In this document: positions 25,621 to 33,785 of the stretch, one piece after another
Position numbering within the stretch: the stretch's first letter is position 1
Layout of the letters: each line of letters starts with the position of its first letter
DNA from: Acetobacteraceae bacterium
Lineage (GTDB): Bacteria > Pseudomonadota > Alphaproteobacteria > Acetobacterales > Acetobacteraceae
Direction: 5' to 3'
Assembly: GCA_027487675.1 (NCBI GenBank)
Contig: JAIYDD010000101.1
Coordinates: 1-64,000, forward strand
DNA length: 64,000 nucleotides
Translations under genes and position numbers: made by a program
The notes under the pieces: model-generated
The model's database searches: none
Seen by the model: only the letters and a program-made list of their open reading frames with translations
Told to the model about the DNA's origin: nothing

Positions 25621-26622
25621 ATGACCGACATTCCCCGCCCCGCCACCGCGGACGAGGTCCCAATCCTGGACCTGACGCCGTTGAACCAGGGCCAGGACCT
25701 GCACGAACTGGCCAGGGGCCTGCGCGGCGCCTGCGAAAGCATCGGCTTCTTCTACGTGAGGAACCACGGCGTCCCGCAGCAGGTGATCGACGATGTGTTT
25801 GACGCGACGCGGCGCTACCACGCGCTGCCGCTGGAGGAGCGGCTGACCCACAAGATCGATGACCGGTTCCGCCGCGGCTACATGCCGCAGGGGATCAACC
25901 AGCACCCGGGCTACGCGCCCGACATCAAGGAATCCTTCGAGTACGCTCTCGATCTGCCGCTCGAGGATCCGGACGTGCAGGCCGGCCTGCCCCTGCACGG
26001 CCCCAACCGCTGGCCGGAAGCGCATCCCTGGCTGCGCGCAGCCGCGGAAACCTACTTCAACGAGACGATGGCGCTGGGCAAGCGCATGCTGCGCGTCTTC
26101 GCCGTCAGCCTCGGCATGCCGGAGGAGTTCTTCCTGCAGTACACGACGAAGCCGATGGTGCAGACGCGGCTGTTCCATTACCCGCCCGCCCCGCCCGTGA
26201 CCGACGCCAGGGCCTTCGGCGTCGCGCCGCACACCGACTACGGCATGATCACGCTGCTGACACAGGATCCGATCGGCGGGCTCGAACTGCGCAAGCGCGA
26301 CGGCGAATGGGTCGGCGCGCCCTTCATCCCAGGCACCTTCGTCATCAACCTCGGCGACATGTTCAAGGTCTGGACGAACGACATCTACGTCTCGAACCTG
26401 CACCGCGTGGTCAACCGCACGGGCCGGGAGCGCTATTCCATCCCGACCTTCTTCAACCTGGACTACCACGCACCGGTGCGCTGCCTGCCGACCTGCCAGT
26501 CGGCGGACAACCCGCCGCGGTACCAGCCCATCAAGTCCGGCGACTACCTTGTGGGGCGCTTCCGCGACGTGCAGAAGCTGGGCCGCAAGGTGGCGGAGCT
26601 GGAGGCCGAGGCGGCGCGCTGA
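25621..26622 (+). CDS. 2-oxoglutarate/Fe(II)-dependent oxygenase, isopenicillin N synthase-like
   Basis: Mononuclear iron oxygenase of 333 aa. The N-terminal DIOX_N block is CESIGFFYVRNHGVP. The iron triad is His204 and Asp206 in HTDYG with His261 in NLHRVVN. The 2-oxoglutarate-binding R-x-S is Arg271/Ser273 in RYSIPTFF. Relatives include thymine 7-hydroxylase, gibberellin-type oxidases and IPNS; the R-x-S makes 2OG dependence likely. ATG 25621 follows GGAAAG. As the last gene of the importer operon it probably hydroxylates the imported compound; a nucleobase is suggested by the adenine deaminase across the promoter (inference). Confidence 0.88.
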   Translation: MTDIPRPATADEVPILDLTPLNQGQDLHELARGLRGACESIGFFYVRNHGVPQQVIDDVFDATRRYHALPLEERLTHKIDDRFRRGYMPQGINQHPGYAPDIKESFEYALDLPLEDPDVQAGLPLHGPNRWPEAHPWLRAAAETYFNETMALGKRMLRVFAVSLGMPEEFFLQYTTKPMVQTRLFHYPPAPPVTDARAFGVAPHTDYGMITLLTQDPIGGLELRKRDGEWVGAPFIPGTFVINLGDMFKVWTNDIYVSNLHRVVNRTGRERYSIPTFFNLDYHAPVRCLPTCQSADNPPRYQPIKSGDYLVGRFRDVQKLGRKVAELEAEAAR

Positions 26623-26644
26623 CCTTCCACCCGGGCTGCCATTG

Positions 26645-26668
26645 CCGCGCCGCGCGCCGCCGGCGCGG
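26645..26668. terminator. GC hairpin after the oxygenase gene
   Basis: CCGCGCC (26645-26651) pairs with GGCGCGG (26662-26668) around a 10-nt loop, 22 bp past the stop. There is no T-run, so this is a possible stem-loop terminator or mRNA-end stabiliser only. Confidence 0.3.
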
Positions 26669-26692
26669 CTCACCTGCCGGGCGACAGGGTCA

Positions 26693-26890
26693 TCAGAACA
26701 GCAGGTCGTCCAGCGCCTCGGCAGCCGGCTCCGGCAGGTCGGCACGGGCGATCTCACGCTGGCCGGCCACGGTGATGGACAGGGCATTCAGCAGGACGAG
26801 CCGCTCGCGCCTCAGATCCGGCCGTGCTTGGCTGGTGGCCGGATCGCCCTCGTCCACCCTGGTCGCCGCTTCCCCCGGCAGACGATCGGC
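26693..26890 (-). pseudogene. C-terminal remnant of an unidentified (possibly chemotaxis) gene
   Basis: In a different frame from the CheY remnant, an open stretch reads LLNALSITVAGQREIARADLPEPAAEALDDLLF and stops at 26693. It looks like a real protein tail rather than a shadow (balanced composition; an acidic-hydrophobic end of the kind seen on CheZ-type CheY-binding tails). Because it abuts a truncated CheY and no start exists, it is best read as the end of a downstream chemotaxis gene fused by deletion. The CheZ idea is weak. Confidence 0.35.
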
Positions 26891-27117
26891 ACGCCCTTGT
26901 AGGCTGGCAGCTTCCTGATCCCCCGCGTGAAGGTCATGCCATCCATCACCGGCATCCTGAGGTCCTTGACGACGATCTGCGCCGGCATCGCCTGCGCCGG
27001 GCGCAGCCAGGCCGCGCCATCCGCCGCCGCCGTCACTTGGTAGCCGGGGCCGGCCAGCATCAGCCGCACCATCTGGCGGATGCTGGCGGAATCATCGACC
27101 TTGAGGATCGTCTTCAT
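26812..27117 (-). pseudogene. CheY-like response regulator, 3' truncated
   Basis: The first about 80 residues are a clear single-domain receiver: MKTILKVDDSASIRQMVRLM with the acidic pair, KDLRMPVMDG with the phospho-acceptor Asp, and LPAYKGVPIV at beta-4. After that the frame turns into CRGKRRPGWTRAIRPP and stops at 101 residues. The conserved T/S and Lys of the receiver and the last helix are missing, so the protein should not fold or signal normally. It follows a STAS-like frame with a 26-base overlap, a gene order seen in chemotaxis operons. The ATG at 27117 is behind AGGGA. Confidence 0.65.
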
Positions 27118-27397
27118 CGGACGTCCCTGCGTGCGGCCTGGGCCAGGCGGCGAAGCCGCCCTGGTCGGGGATCGCGAGGAGGCGGTCGGGCACCGGCTCG
27201 GCCGGCTCGCCCCCCGCGCCCAGCCGCAGCGCGAAGCTTCGCGAGTCACCGAGAAGCTCCACGAAGGCGACATCGAACTCGGCCGCCCCGCCGAAAGCGA
27301 CGGTGACCCGCCGCCCCGGCGCGAGTGTGACGAGCAGCTGAAGCAGCAGTTCCCGCAACACGCCCACCGTCACAGGGCCCCGCGGCGCGATGGTCAT
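27092..27397 (-). pseudogene. STAS-like domain fragment (chemotaxis type)
   Basis: From an ATG at 27397 the frame reads MTIAPRGPVTVGVLRELLLQLL, then LAPGRRVTVAFGGAAEFDVAFVELLGDSRSFALRLG. This matches the beta-alpha layout and the D-x-x-x-x-x-L-L signature region of small STAS proteins encoded next to cheY. After about 65 residues it becomes Pro/Gly-rich (PRPHAGTSDEDD), which suggests a frameshift. No partner cheA, cheW or receptor gene remains in the window. Confidence 0.45.
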
Positions 27398-27707
27398 CCT
27401 GTGCGGACCAACGCGTCTGTCCGTCACCCTGCGTCGGCAGACCATGCCATCCGGGCAGGGGGCATGCGGGCAGGCGGGTGCAGGGGGATTAGCGCCGGTT
27501 GCGCGGATTGAAGCGGGCGCTGGTCGCTGCGAGGGTCGCGCGGGGCGCCGTCTCGGCCGGCCTTCCGCAGGTCGGGCCGACGCCGGGCGCGGACGGTGCC
27601 CTGGTCGCGCGACCGCGGCGCGCCATCCCGCCACGACCGCCGTCGCTGGACAGCGCCGCGCCTGCCTTCCTATCGTGACGGCGCTGCGTCGCGAGGGTTC
27701 AGGCTGC
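27398..27707. other. Gap between eroded chemotaxis genes and the polyamine-type ATPase gene
   Basis: About 310 bp with no supported gene. Translations on both strands are Arg/Pro/Ala-rich shadow sequence. It must hold the promoter for the plus-strand ATPase gene, but no clear -35/-10 or operator was recognised. Confidence 0.4.
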
Positions 27708-28787
27708 ATGTCCAGATTGACGCATTCGCTGCTGCTGGATCGCGTCGGCAAGCGCTACGGGGATTTCGTGGCCGCGGCCGAGGTGACGCTCCAGGTGGGG
27801 CGGGGCGAATTCGTCACGCTGCTCGGCCCGTCGGGCTCGGGCAAGACGACGCTGCTGATGGCCATCGCGGGCTTCGTCGCGCCCGATTCCGGCCGCACCC
27901 TGCTGGACGGCCAGCCCATCGACCACCTGCCGCCTGAACGGCGGAACTTCGGCATGGTCTTCCAGGGCTATGCGCTGTTCCCGCACATGACCGTGGCAGA
28001 GAACGTCGCCTTCCCGCTGCGTGTCCGCCGCGCGCCATCGGCCGAGATCCGCGAGCGCGTGCGCCAGGCGCTGGACCTCGTGCAGCTGTCGCAGCTCGGC
28101 GAGAGGATGCCGCGCCAGCTCTCCGGCGGGCAGCAGCAGCGGGTGGCGCTGGCCCGTGCGCTGGTCTTCAGGCCGCACCTGCTGCTGCTCGACGAGCCAC
28201 TCTCGGCGCTCGACAAGAAGCTGCGGGCGGAATTGCAGATCGAGCTGCGCGACCTGCATCGCCGCGTCGGCCTCACCTTCATCTACGTCACGCATGACCA
28301 GGAGGAAGCGCTGGCGCTGTCCGACCGCGTCGCCATCCTGCGCGCCGGGCGGCTGGTGCAGCAGGGCTCGCCGGCCGAGCTCTACGAGCGGCCGGCGACG
28401 CGCTTCGTGGCCGACTTCCTCGGCCGCAGCAATTTCGTGCACGCCGCAGTCACCGAACGCGGCGCGGGCAGCTTCGTCTGCGAGGCCGGCGGCCACCGCT
28501 TCGTCCAGGCGGGCCCCGCGCCCGCCGGCATCTCCGCGCTGCTGGCGCTGCGGCCCGAGAAGATCAGCGTGCTGCGCGACGGCCAGGCTGCCGCCAACAC
28601 CATCGAGGGCCGGCTGGCGGCGTGGAGCTACCTCGGCGCGGCGTACCAGCTGGAGGTCGAGGCCGGGGCCTTGGGCAGGCTCGCCGTCTCCGTACCGGCC
28701 TGGCGGCATGGGCCGGCCCCGGAGGCCGGGGCGCGCGTGGCGCTCGGCTGGGATCCGGACGCGGCGGTGGTCGTGGCGGAGGACTGA
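27708..28787 (+). CDS. ABC transporter ATP-binding protein, spermidine/putrescine (PotA) type
   Basis: ATPase of 359 aa. Walker A GPSGSGKT is near residue 40, the Q-loop is MVFQGYALFPHMTVAENVAFPL, the signature LSGGQQQR, Walker B HLLLLDEPLSALDKKLR and the H-loop VTHDQEEAL. The C-terminus has a TOBE domain (LLALRPEKISVL, AWSYLGAAYQLEV). The start MSRLTHSLLLDRV was chosen because the ATPase fold begins at once. It stands alone on the plus strand, before a minus-strand block of three enzymes. Its likely partners are the binding protein at 31721 and permeases at 32958 and 33786. Confidence 0.87.
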   Translation: MSRLTHSLLLDRVGKRYGDFVAAAEVTLQVGRGEFVTLLGPSGSGKTTLLMAIAGFVAPDSGRTLLDGQPIDHLPPERRNFGMVFQGYALFPHMTVAENVAFPLRVRRAPSAEIRERVRQALDLVQLSQLGERMPRQLSGGQQQRVALARALVFRPHLLLLDEPLSALDKKLRAELQIELRDLHRRVGLTFIYVTHDQEEALALSDRVAILRAGRLVQQGSPAELYERPATRFVADFLGRSNFVHAAVTERGAGSFVCEAGGHRFVQAGPAPAGISALLALRPEKISVLRDGQAAANTIEGRLAAWSYLGAAYQLEVEAGALGRLAVSVPAWRHGPAPEAGARVALGWDPDAAVVVAED

Positions 28788-28800
28788 GGCGGCGCGTCGC

Positions 28801-29667
28801 TTATCGCGCCAGCCGCTCGCGCCGGATCGGCATGGTCATGCAATGCGCCCCGCCGCCGCCGCGCGTGATCATGCGCAGGTCGGGGTCATAGACCCGTATG
28901 CCCTCCGCCTTCAGCAGCGCGTTCAGCCGCGCGCTGTGCCGCGCCGAGATCACCCGCGAATCCCCGAGCGCGAGCAGGTTGCAGGACAGGTCCATCGCCT
29001 CGCGATAGGTGGTGTCCAGGATGCGGATGCCGTGGCCGCGCAGCCAATCGACAAAACCTTCGTCGAGCACCTGAAGGCAGCCGACGGCGAGCCCCGCCTC
29101 CACCATGCAGAATACCACGTCGAGATGCAGGAAGTGCTCGTCGAGGGGGACCAGCCGCGTCTCCCACCCCGCCGCCTCGAACCAGCCGGCCATCTGCCGC
29201 GCGCCGTCCAGGTCGGTGCGCGTGCCGGTATAGCCGATGGCCAGCAGCCCGGGGCGGATGATGGCGATGTCGCCGCCCTCGATGAAGCCGTGGTTCGCGT
29301 AGCGCCAGATGCGGCAGCCGATCTCCTCGTAGAAGACAATGGCGGGCGCGTATTCGCCCTGGCGCATCGGCTTGAACATGTGGGTGACCATCGGCCCCCA
29401 GGGCGTCATCTGGCTGCTGTCGCGGGTATAGACCTGGTAGCCCAGATGCGGCTCGGTCCGCAGGTAGTGCCGGCGCACGCCGGCCTCCTCCAGCGCGTCC
29501 TCGAATTCGCGGTATTCGCGGCGGACCGCCTGGATGTCCGGCCGCGCGCCGCTGGCCAGCGCGGCGCGCGCCACCGCGTTGATCGGCCACCAGCCGTAAT
29601 GCTCCGGCTGGCAGAGCAGCACGTCGGTCAGCCGGCCGTATTCGGAATCGAGACCCCAATCGGTCAT
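28801..29667 (-). CDS. Dimethylargininase / amidinotransferase-superfamily hydrolase
   Basis: Guanidine-group-modifying enzyme of 288 aa (DDAH/arginine deiminase fold). EGGD at 130-133 is the substrate-guanidine carboxylate block, the catalytic His is at 181 in HFLHLDVVF and the nucleophilic Cys is at 276 in GGGGAHCMTMP. N-terminal TRDSSQMTPWG fits the family. Known relatives hydrolyse Nw-methylated arginines to citrulline or move amidino groups. It is the last gene of the minus-strand run: binding protein, creatininase homologue, Rieske oxygenase, this enzyme. That context suggests a guanidino or N-methyl compound as substrate. Confidence 0.8.
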   Translation of the reverse strand: MTDWGLDSEYGRLTDVLLCQPEHYGWWPINAVARAALASGARPDIQAVRREYREFEDALEEAGVRRHYLRTEPHLGYQVYTRDSSQMTPWGPMVTHMFKPMRQGEYAPAIVFYEEIGCRIWRYANHGFIEGGDIAIIRPGLLAIGYTGTRTDLDGARQMAGWFEAAGWETRLVPLDEHFLHLDVVFCMVEAGLAVGCLQVLDEGFVDWLRGHGIRILDTTYREAMDLSCNLLALGDSRVISARHSARLNALLKAEGIRVYDPDLRMITRGGGGAHCMTMPIRRERLAR

Positions 29668-29701
29668 GCAGCAAGCTCCGCTTCGCGCCGCGCCCGCACG
29701 C

Positions 29702-30901
29702 TCAGGCCGCGTCACGACCCAGCATGCGCGCCGCGACCAGGGCCTGGAAGTGGTGCACCGCGCCTTCCCAGAAGGGCGAGAAGCGGGCCCGGAAGCCCGC
29801 CGCCTCGCGCGCCGGCAGGCTCTGCTGGATCGCCTCATGCACCCAGGCGTCCTGGTCGGTCACCGTCTGCCAGCTGTCCCGCACGCGCCGGCGTGCCGCG
29901 GCGTGGCGGGCGGAGGACGCGGCCTCGCCCAGGAAGCGGAAGCGGCGCCGCACCAGCGTGCGCGCGGGGTCGAGCGGCGCGTAGAGCGAGACGGCGACAT
30001 GGCCGATCTGCGCGGCGACCACCGGGCTCGGCAGCAGGGTCAGGATCAGGCTCGCCTCGAACTCGCCGCTGTCGGGCATGTGGGGGAAGACGGGCAGCGG
30101 CTCCGGCTCCGCGCCGTCCGGCCCCGGCGGCAGGCGGCGCTGCGCCGTCTGCATGTCCCGCCAGGAGGAGACGCCGACGAAGCGCTCGCCCAGCACCGCC
30201 TCGTAGCGCCCCTGCGGGCCGACCTGCCGGTGCACCCATGGGATGTGGTAGTCCTCCACCGCGCCTTCGATCACCTGCTTCCAGTTGGCGGGATAGACGT
30301 GGTCCACCGCCTCGCCTGGCGCTTCCACGGTGAGCGAGAGGTCGAAGGCCGCCAGCCGCGCCCGCATCGGCGCGAGCCAGTCCTCCAGCTTCCCGGACTG
30401 GCCGGAGATGTCCACGAAGACCACGCCGAGCCAAGTGCCGCAGCCGAGCGGGACCAGGCCGCCCGGCTGCGCATCCGGGTCCGCATGGCGGTTCACCCCG
30501 CCGATATTGGGCGTCGCCACCAGCGCGCCGTCGAGCCCAAAGGTCCAGGCATGCCAGGGGCAGGCGATGGTCCGGCACTCGCTGCGCGGCGCGTCCAGCA
30601 GCGGCATCTCGCGATGCGGGCAGAGGTTGTGGAAGGCGCGGATGGTGCCGTCCGCCTGGCGCGCCAGCAGCAGCCGGTGGCCGGCATAGTCCACCGGCGC
30701 GCAATCGCCCGGCCGTGGCAGGTCGCTTTCGAAGGCGACGCCGAGCCAGCCCCGGGCGAAGACCGTGCGCCGTTCCAGCGCCCAGACATCCGGGTGGGCA
30801 TAGGCCCAGCCGGGCAGGCCGCGCGCCTGGCCGACGGGGCGCAGCAGGTCCGGCAGGATTTCGGCCTCCAGCCGCGCCCGGATCTTCGCGTCAGCGTCCA
30901 T
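29702..30901 (-). CDS. Rieske non-heme iron oxygenase, large subunit
   Basis: Alpha subunit of 399 aa. The Rieske [2Fe-2S] motif is C94-P-H96 with C114-P-W-H117. The mononuclear iron site is in NWKQVIEGAVEDYHIPWVH, with His219 and His224, and a carboxylate expected near the C-terminal helix. The layout matches aromatic-ring and N-demethylating Rieske oxygenases (the carnitine, stachydrine and betaine group). No reductase gene is adjacent, so the electron donor must come from elsewhere. The start at 30901 overlaps the creatininase gene by 11 bases. The longer frame above it is a shadow. Confidence 0.87.
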   Translation of the reverse strand: MDADAKIRARLEAEILPDLLRPVGQARGLPGWAYAHPDVWALERRTVFARGWLGVAFESDLPRPGDCAPVDYAGHRLLLARQADGTIRAFHNLCPHREMPLLDAPRSECRTIACPWHAWTFGLDGALVATPNIGGVNRHADPDAQPGGLVPLGCGTWLGVVFVDISGQSGKLEDWLAPMRARLAAFDLSLTVEAPGEAVDHVYPANWKQVIEGAVEDYHIPWVHRQVGPQGRYEAVLGERFVGVSSWRDMQTAQRRLPPGPDGAEPEPLPVFPHMPDSGEFEASLILTLLPSPVVAAQIGHVAVSLYAPLDPARTLVRRRFRFLGEAASSARHAAARRRVRDSWQTVTDQDAWVHEAIQQSLPAREAAGFRARFSPFWEGAVHHFQALVAARMLGRDAA

Positions 30902-31724
30902 CCATCTTCCAGTCGGCGGCCACGACCTGCGCCACCCAGCCCGCGAAGAGGTCGAGCGCGCCATGCCCGTCCTCCACCCGCGCATTGTGCGGATCGCCCC
31001 AGATGCCATCGTCGAAGCCCTGGAAGGCGGCGTCGGGGTAGCGGTAGCGGCCGACGCCGCCGCCGAGATAGGGCATCTTGTCGCCGAAGGCCGCCGGCGG
31101 CGGCACGTCCGGGTGGTAAGTGCGCGCCTTGTCCATCAGCACCAGGTGCGGCGCGATGGCCAGCATGCGCGCCGTCTCGCCCTCGCCGGCGTGGCCCTGC
31201 GGGCGCTTAGATTGCTTGAAGGCGCCGTATTCGGGCGCGGCGCCGACCAGCCAGTTCAGCGTGATGACCTCCGCCTCGGTGCTGTCCGTCACCTCCTTCG
31301 CCGCGATCTGCATGACGGGGTCGGTCTCGGCATTGGCCATCAGCAGGTAGACGCGGCGGAAGCCGTGGCGGATCAGTTCGCGGCAGACCTCCTCGATCAG
31401 CAGCTTCAGCGTGCCATGGGTCAGGCCGATGGTGCCGGGGAAGTCGCGCGGCGCCTCGCTCAGGAACTGGCGCGGGCCAAAGGCGATCGCAGGGCCGAGC
31501 ACCATCGGCACGCCCTGGTCGCGCAGCATCAGAATGGCGCGGCGCGCCACGTCCACACCCTGGTAGGTGTCGGTGCCGAAGGGCAGGTGCGAGCCGTGCT
31601 GCTCCGTCGCGCCGAGCGGGACGATGACGGACGCGCGCGCGGCGACGGCCTCCGCCACCTGCGGCCAGTTCAGGTCGTCGTAGAGCGGCACATCGGCGGG
31701 CGCGCGGGCGGCATCGTAAATCAT
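30891..31724 (-). CDS. Creatininase-family amidohydrolase with altered metal motif
   Basis: A 277-aa member of the creatininase/creatinine amidohydrolase family. GATEQHGSHLPFGTD gives Glu41, His43 and Asp52 as metal ligands, and HAGEGETA at 178-185 gives the last Glu. The usual NGHxxN block, which carries the second-site His/Glu ligands, is replaced by LLMANAETD around 130-135. It may therefore bind one metal or use a different ligand set. The ATG overlaps the stop of the binding-protein gene (ATGA), and the 3' end overlaps the Rieske gene by 11 bases: a tightly coupled set. Substrate not known. Confidence 0.83.
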   Translation of the reverse strand: MIYDAARAPADVPLYDDLNWPQVAEAVAARASVIVPLGATEQHGSHLPFGTDTYQGVDVARRAILMLRDQGVPMVLGPAIAFGPRQFLSEAPRDFPGTIGLTHGTLKLLIEEVCRELIRHGFRRVYLLMANAETDPVMQIAAKEVTDSTEAEVITLNWLVGAAPEYGAFKQSKRPQGHAGEGETARMLAIAPHLVLMDKARTYHPDVPPPAAFGDKMPYLGGGVGRYRYPDAAFQGFDDGIWGDPHNARVEDGHGALDLFAGWVAQVVAADWKMDGR

Positions 31725-32842
31725 GAGGCGATGGCCTCCAGGAACTGGGTCAACACGCTCGCCGAATGCTCGGCATACCATTCGGCATTGGCGGGGATGG
31801 CGAGGCGCCAGTTGGCGGGCGCGCCGGGGTCGTAGCGCGCTTCCTCCGGCGTCAGCATCGCGGCCGCGGCGGGGTTCACCGGGCCGTTCCCCAGCAGGCG
31901 GTACAGCGTGACCTGCTGCTGCGGGTCCTGCGTGCTGGCGATCAGGCGGAAGGCGTCGCGCCCGGCCGGATTGCCGCGCGGCACGATCCAGGCGCCGACC
32001 CAGCTGCTGGCGCCCTCGTAGCGGTAATCCACGCGGTTGTTGGTCTCCCGCCGGATCACGCTGGCGCGGGTGTTGAAGACGTTGCCGATCACCACTTCCC
32101 GGTCGCGGAACAGCTGCTGGCTCTCGGCGCCGGTGCCCCAGAAGACGGTGTTCTGCCGGATCTCGCGGATCTTGTTCAGCGCGCGGCGCACGTCGATCGG
32201 GTAGATGCGGTCGGGCGGCACGCCATCGGCCAGCAGCGCGGCTTCCAGCTGCCCGTCGATGTGGCGGCGCAGGATGCGCCGGCCGGGGAATTCGCGCAGG
32301 TTCCACACATCCGCCCAGCTCGACGGGCTTCGGCCACCGAAGGCCGTGGTGTCCCAGGCCAGCACGAAGGAGAAGATGTAGTTCCCCACACCCCAGCGCC
32401 CGGCATGCTCGGGCCGGACCTTGCCGCGGTCCACGATGGAGTAGTCGATCTCCTCCAGCAGGTTCTGCTGGCCGAGCTCGATGGAGGCCGGCAGGTTGCG
32501 GTCGCAGACATCCCAGGTCACGCGACGGCTCTCGACCATCGCCTTGATGCGGGCGGAGGACGGGCCGGCGCCGTCGATCGGCACGCGCTGCGGGTTACCC
32601 GCCCGCGTCCAGGGCTCCACGAAGGCCTCGCGGAAGGCGCCGACCGCGTCGCCGCCCCAATTCACCAGCACGATCTCCCGGCTCTGCGCGGAGGCCACCG
32701 GCGTCAGCGTGAAGGCCGAGGCCGGCACGCCGAGCGCCGCGACGGCGGCCAGGAAGCGGCGGCGGCGGATGCGCCGTCCATGCGTCATCTCCTTCAGCAT
32801 CGCCACCTGGTCTTCGGCGAAGGAAATCGCGGCATCGTCCAT
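31721..32842 (-). CDS. ABC transporter substrate-binding protein, spermidine/putrescine (PotD) type
   Basis: Periplasmic binding protein of about 373 aa. A Tat-like leader contains RRIRRRRFLAAVAALGVPASA and should be cleaved near VASAQS. The mature part starts REIVLVNWGGDAVGAFREAFVEPW, the usual PotD opening, and has YIFSFVLAWDTTAFGG, SSWADVWNLREFPGRR and EGASSWVGAWIVPRGNP. Several in-frame ATGs exist; 32842 was preferred because AGGGA lies eight bases ahead. The leader would then be unusually long before the twin Arg; 32788 is an alternative. It heads the minus-strand enzyme operon and is divergent from its permeases. Confidence 0.82.
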   Translation of the reverse strand: MDDAAISFAEDQVAMLKEMTHGRRIRRRRFLAAVAALGVPASAFTLTPVASAQSREIVLVNWGGDAVGAFREAFVEPWTRAGNPQRVPIDGAGPSSARIKAMVESRRVTWDVCDRNLPASIELGQQNLLEEIDYSIVDRGKVRPEHAGRWGVGNYIFSFVLAWDTTAFGGRSPSSWADVWNLREFPGRRILRRHIDGQLEAALLADGVPPDRIYPIDVRRALNKIREIRQNTVFWGTGAESQQLFRDREVVIGNVFNTRASVIRRETNNRVDYRYEGASSWVGAWIVPRGNPAGRDAFRLIASTQDPQQQVTLYRLLGNGPVNPAAAAMLTPEEARYDPGAPANWRLAIPANAEWYAEHSASVLTQFLEAIAS

Positions 32843-32874
32843 CGCAAGCATCCCTGTTGATCGGCAATCTTCCC

Positions 32875-32886
32875 GCGAAGCTTCGC
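32875..32886. promoter_or_regulatory. 12-bp palindrome in the divergent promoter region
   Basis: GCGAAGCTTCGC is a perfect palindrome in the 115-bp gap between the binding-protein gene and the divergent permease genes. TGTTGAT occurs on both sides of it (near 32855 and 32915). It may be the operator of a regulator encoded elsewhere, because no regulator gene is next to this island. Confidence 0.35.
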
Positions 32887-32957
32887 CGACGTCGTGTTGC
32901 GCCTGCAATACCTTTGTTGATACCGTCGTCGCGCGGCGCGGAGCGGGGCGGCATGGC

Positions 32958-33782
32958 GTGAGGCGCTTCTATTGGGGGCTGGTACTGGTGCCGCTGGCGA
33001 TCCTCGCCGTGCTGTACCTCTATCCCCTGGGCACCGTGCTCTGGCTTTCGGTGACCGAGCCGCGCCCGGGCCTGCAGAACTTCGCGCGGCTGACCGAAAG
33101 CGCCGCGCTTCAGCGCATCCTGTGGAACACCGCGCGCATCTCCATCATCACCACGGTCGTCGCGCTGATCGCAGGCTACGCCATCGCCTACGCGCTGGTG
33201 CACATGCAGGGGACGCGCCGGACGATCATGCTGGCCGGGCTGCTGGCATCCTTCTGGCTGTCGGTGCTGATCCGCTCCTTCGCCTGGCTCACGCTGCTGC
33301 AGAGCCGCGGCGTGATCAACAGCAGCCTGATGGGCATCGGCGTCATCGACGCGCCGCTGCCGCTGGTGCGCAACGAGTTCGGCGTGATCCTCGGCATGGT
33401 GCACTACATGATCCCCTACGCGGCGCTTCCCATCTTCGCCAGCATGGCGTCGATGGACCAGCGCCTGGTCCCGGCCGCGCGCAGCCTGGGCGCGGGTGGC
33501 TGGCAGGCATTCCGGCGAGTGTTCCTGCCGCTGTCGCTGCCCGGCGTGCTGTCGGCGGCGGTGCTGTGCTTCATCTTCTCGCTGGGCTTCTACGTCACGC
33601 CGGCGCTGCTCGGCGGCGGTCGCGTCATCATGGTCGCCGAGTACATCGCCGTGCAGATCCAGGAGACGCTGAACTGGGGCCTCGGCACCATGCTGGCCAC
33701 CACGCTGCTGCTCTCCGTGCTGCTGCTGCTGGCCGCGGTCAGCCGGCTGGTCGACATGCGCACGCTGTTCGGGGCGAAGTAG
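32958..33782 (+). CDS. ABC transporter permease, PotB type
   Basis: Permease of 274 aa. The first helix is GLVLVPLAILAVLYLYPLG, and the EAA region is VPAARSLGAGGWQAFRRVFLPLSLPG. GTG 32958 was chosen as start because it lies just before the first helix behind GGGGCGG; no ATG fits, and frames further upstream are antisense to the binding-protein gene. It is the first of two permeases transcribed away from the enzymes of the island. Confidence 0.83.
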   Translation: MRRFYWGLVLVPLAILAVLYLYPLGTVLWLSVTEPRPGLQNFARLTESAALQRILWNTARISIITTVVALIAGYAIAYALVHMQGTRRTIMLAGLLASFWLSVLIRSFAWLTLLQSRGVINSSLMGIGVIDAPLPLVRNEFGVILGMVHYMIPYAALPIFASMASMDQRLVPAARSLGAGGWQAFRRVFLPLSLPGVLSAAVLCFIFSLGFYVTPALLGGGRVIMVAEYIAVQIQETLNWGLGTMLATTLLLSVLLLLAAVSRLVDMRTLFGAK

Positions 33783-33785
33783 GCG

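Noticed and set aside
28801-29667. Arginine deiminase of the ADI pathway
   Set aside because: It is short (288 aa) with DDAH-like motifs, and no arcB/arcC genes are adjacent.
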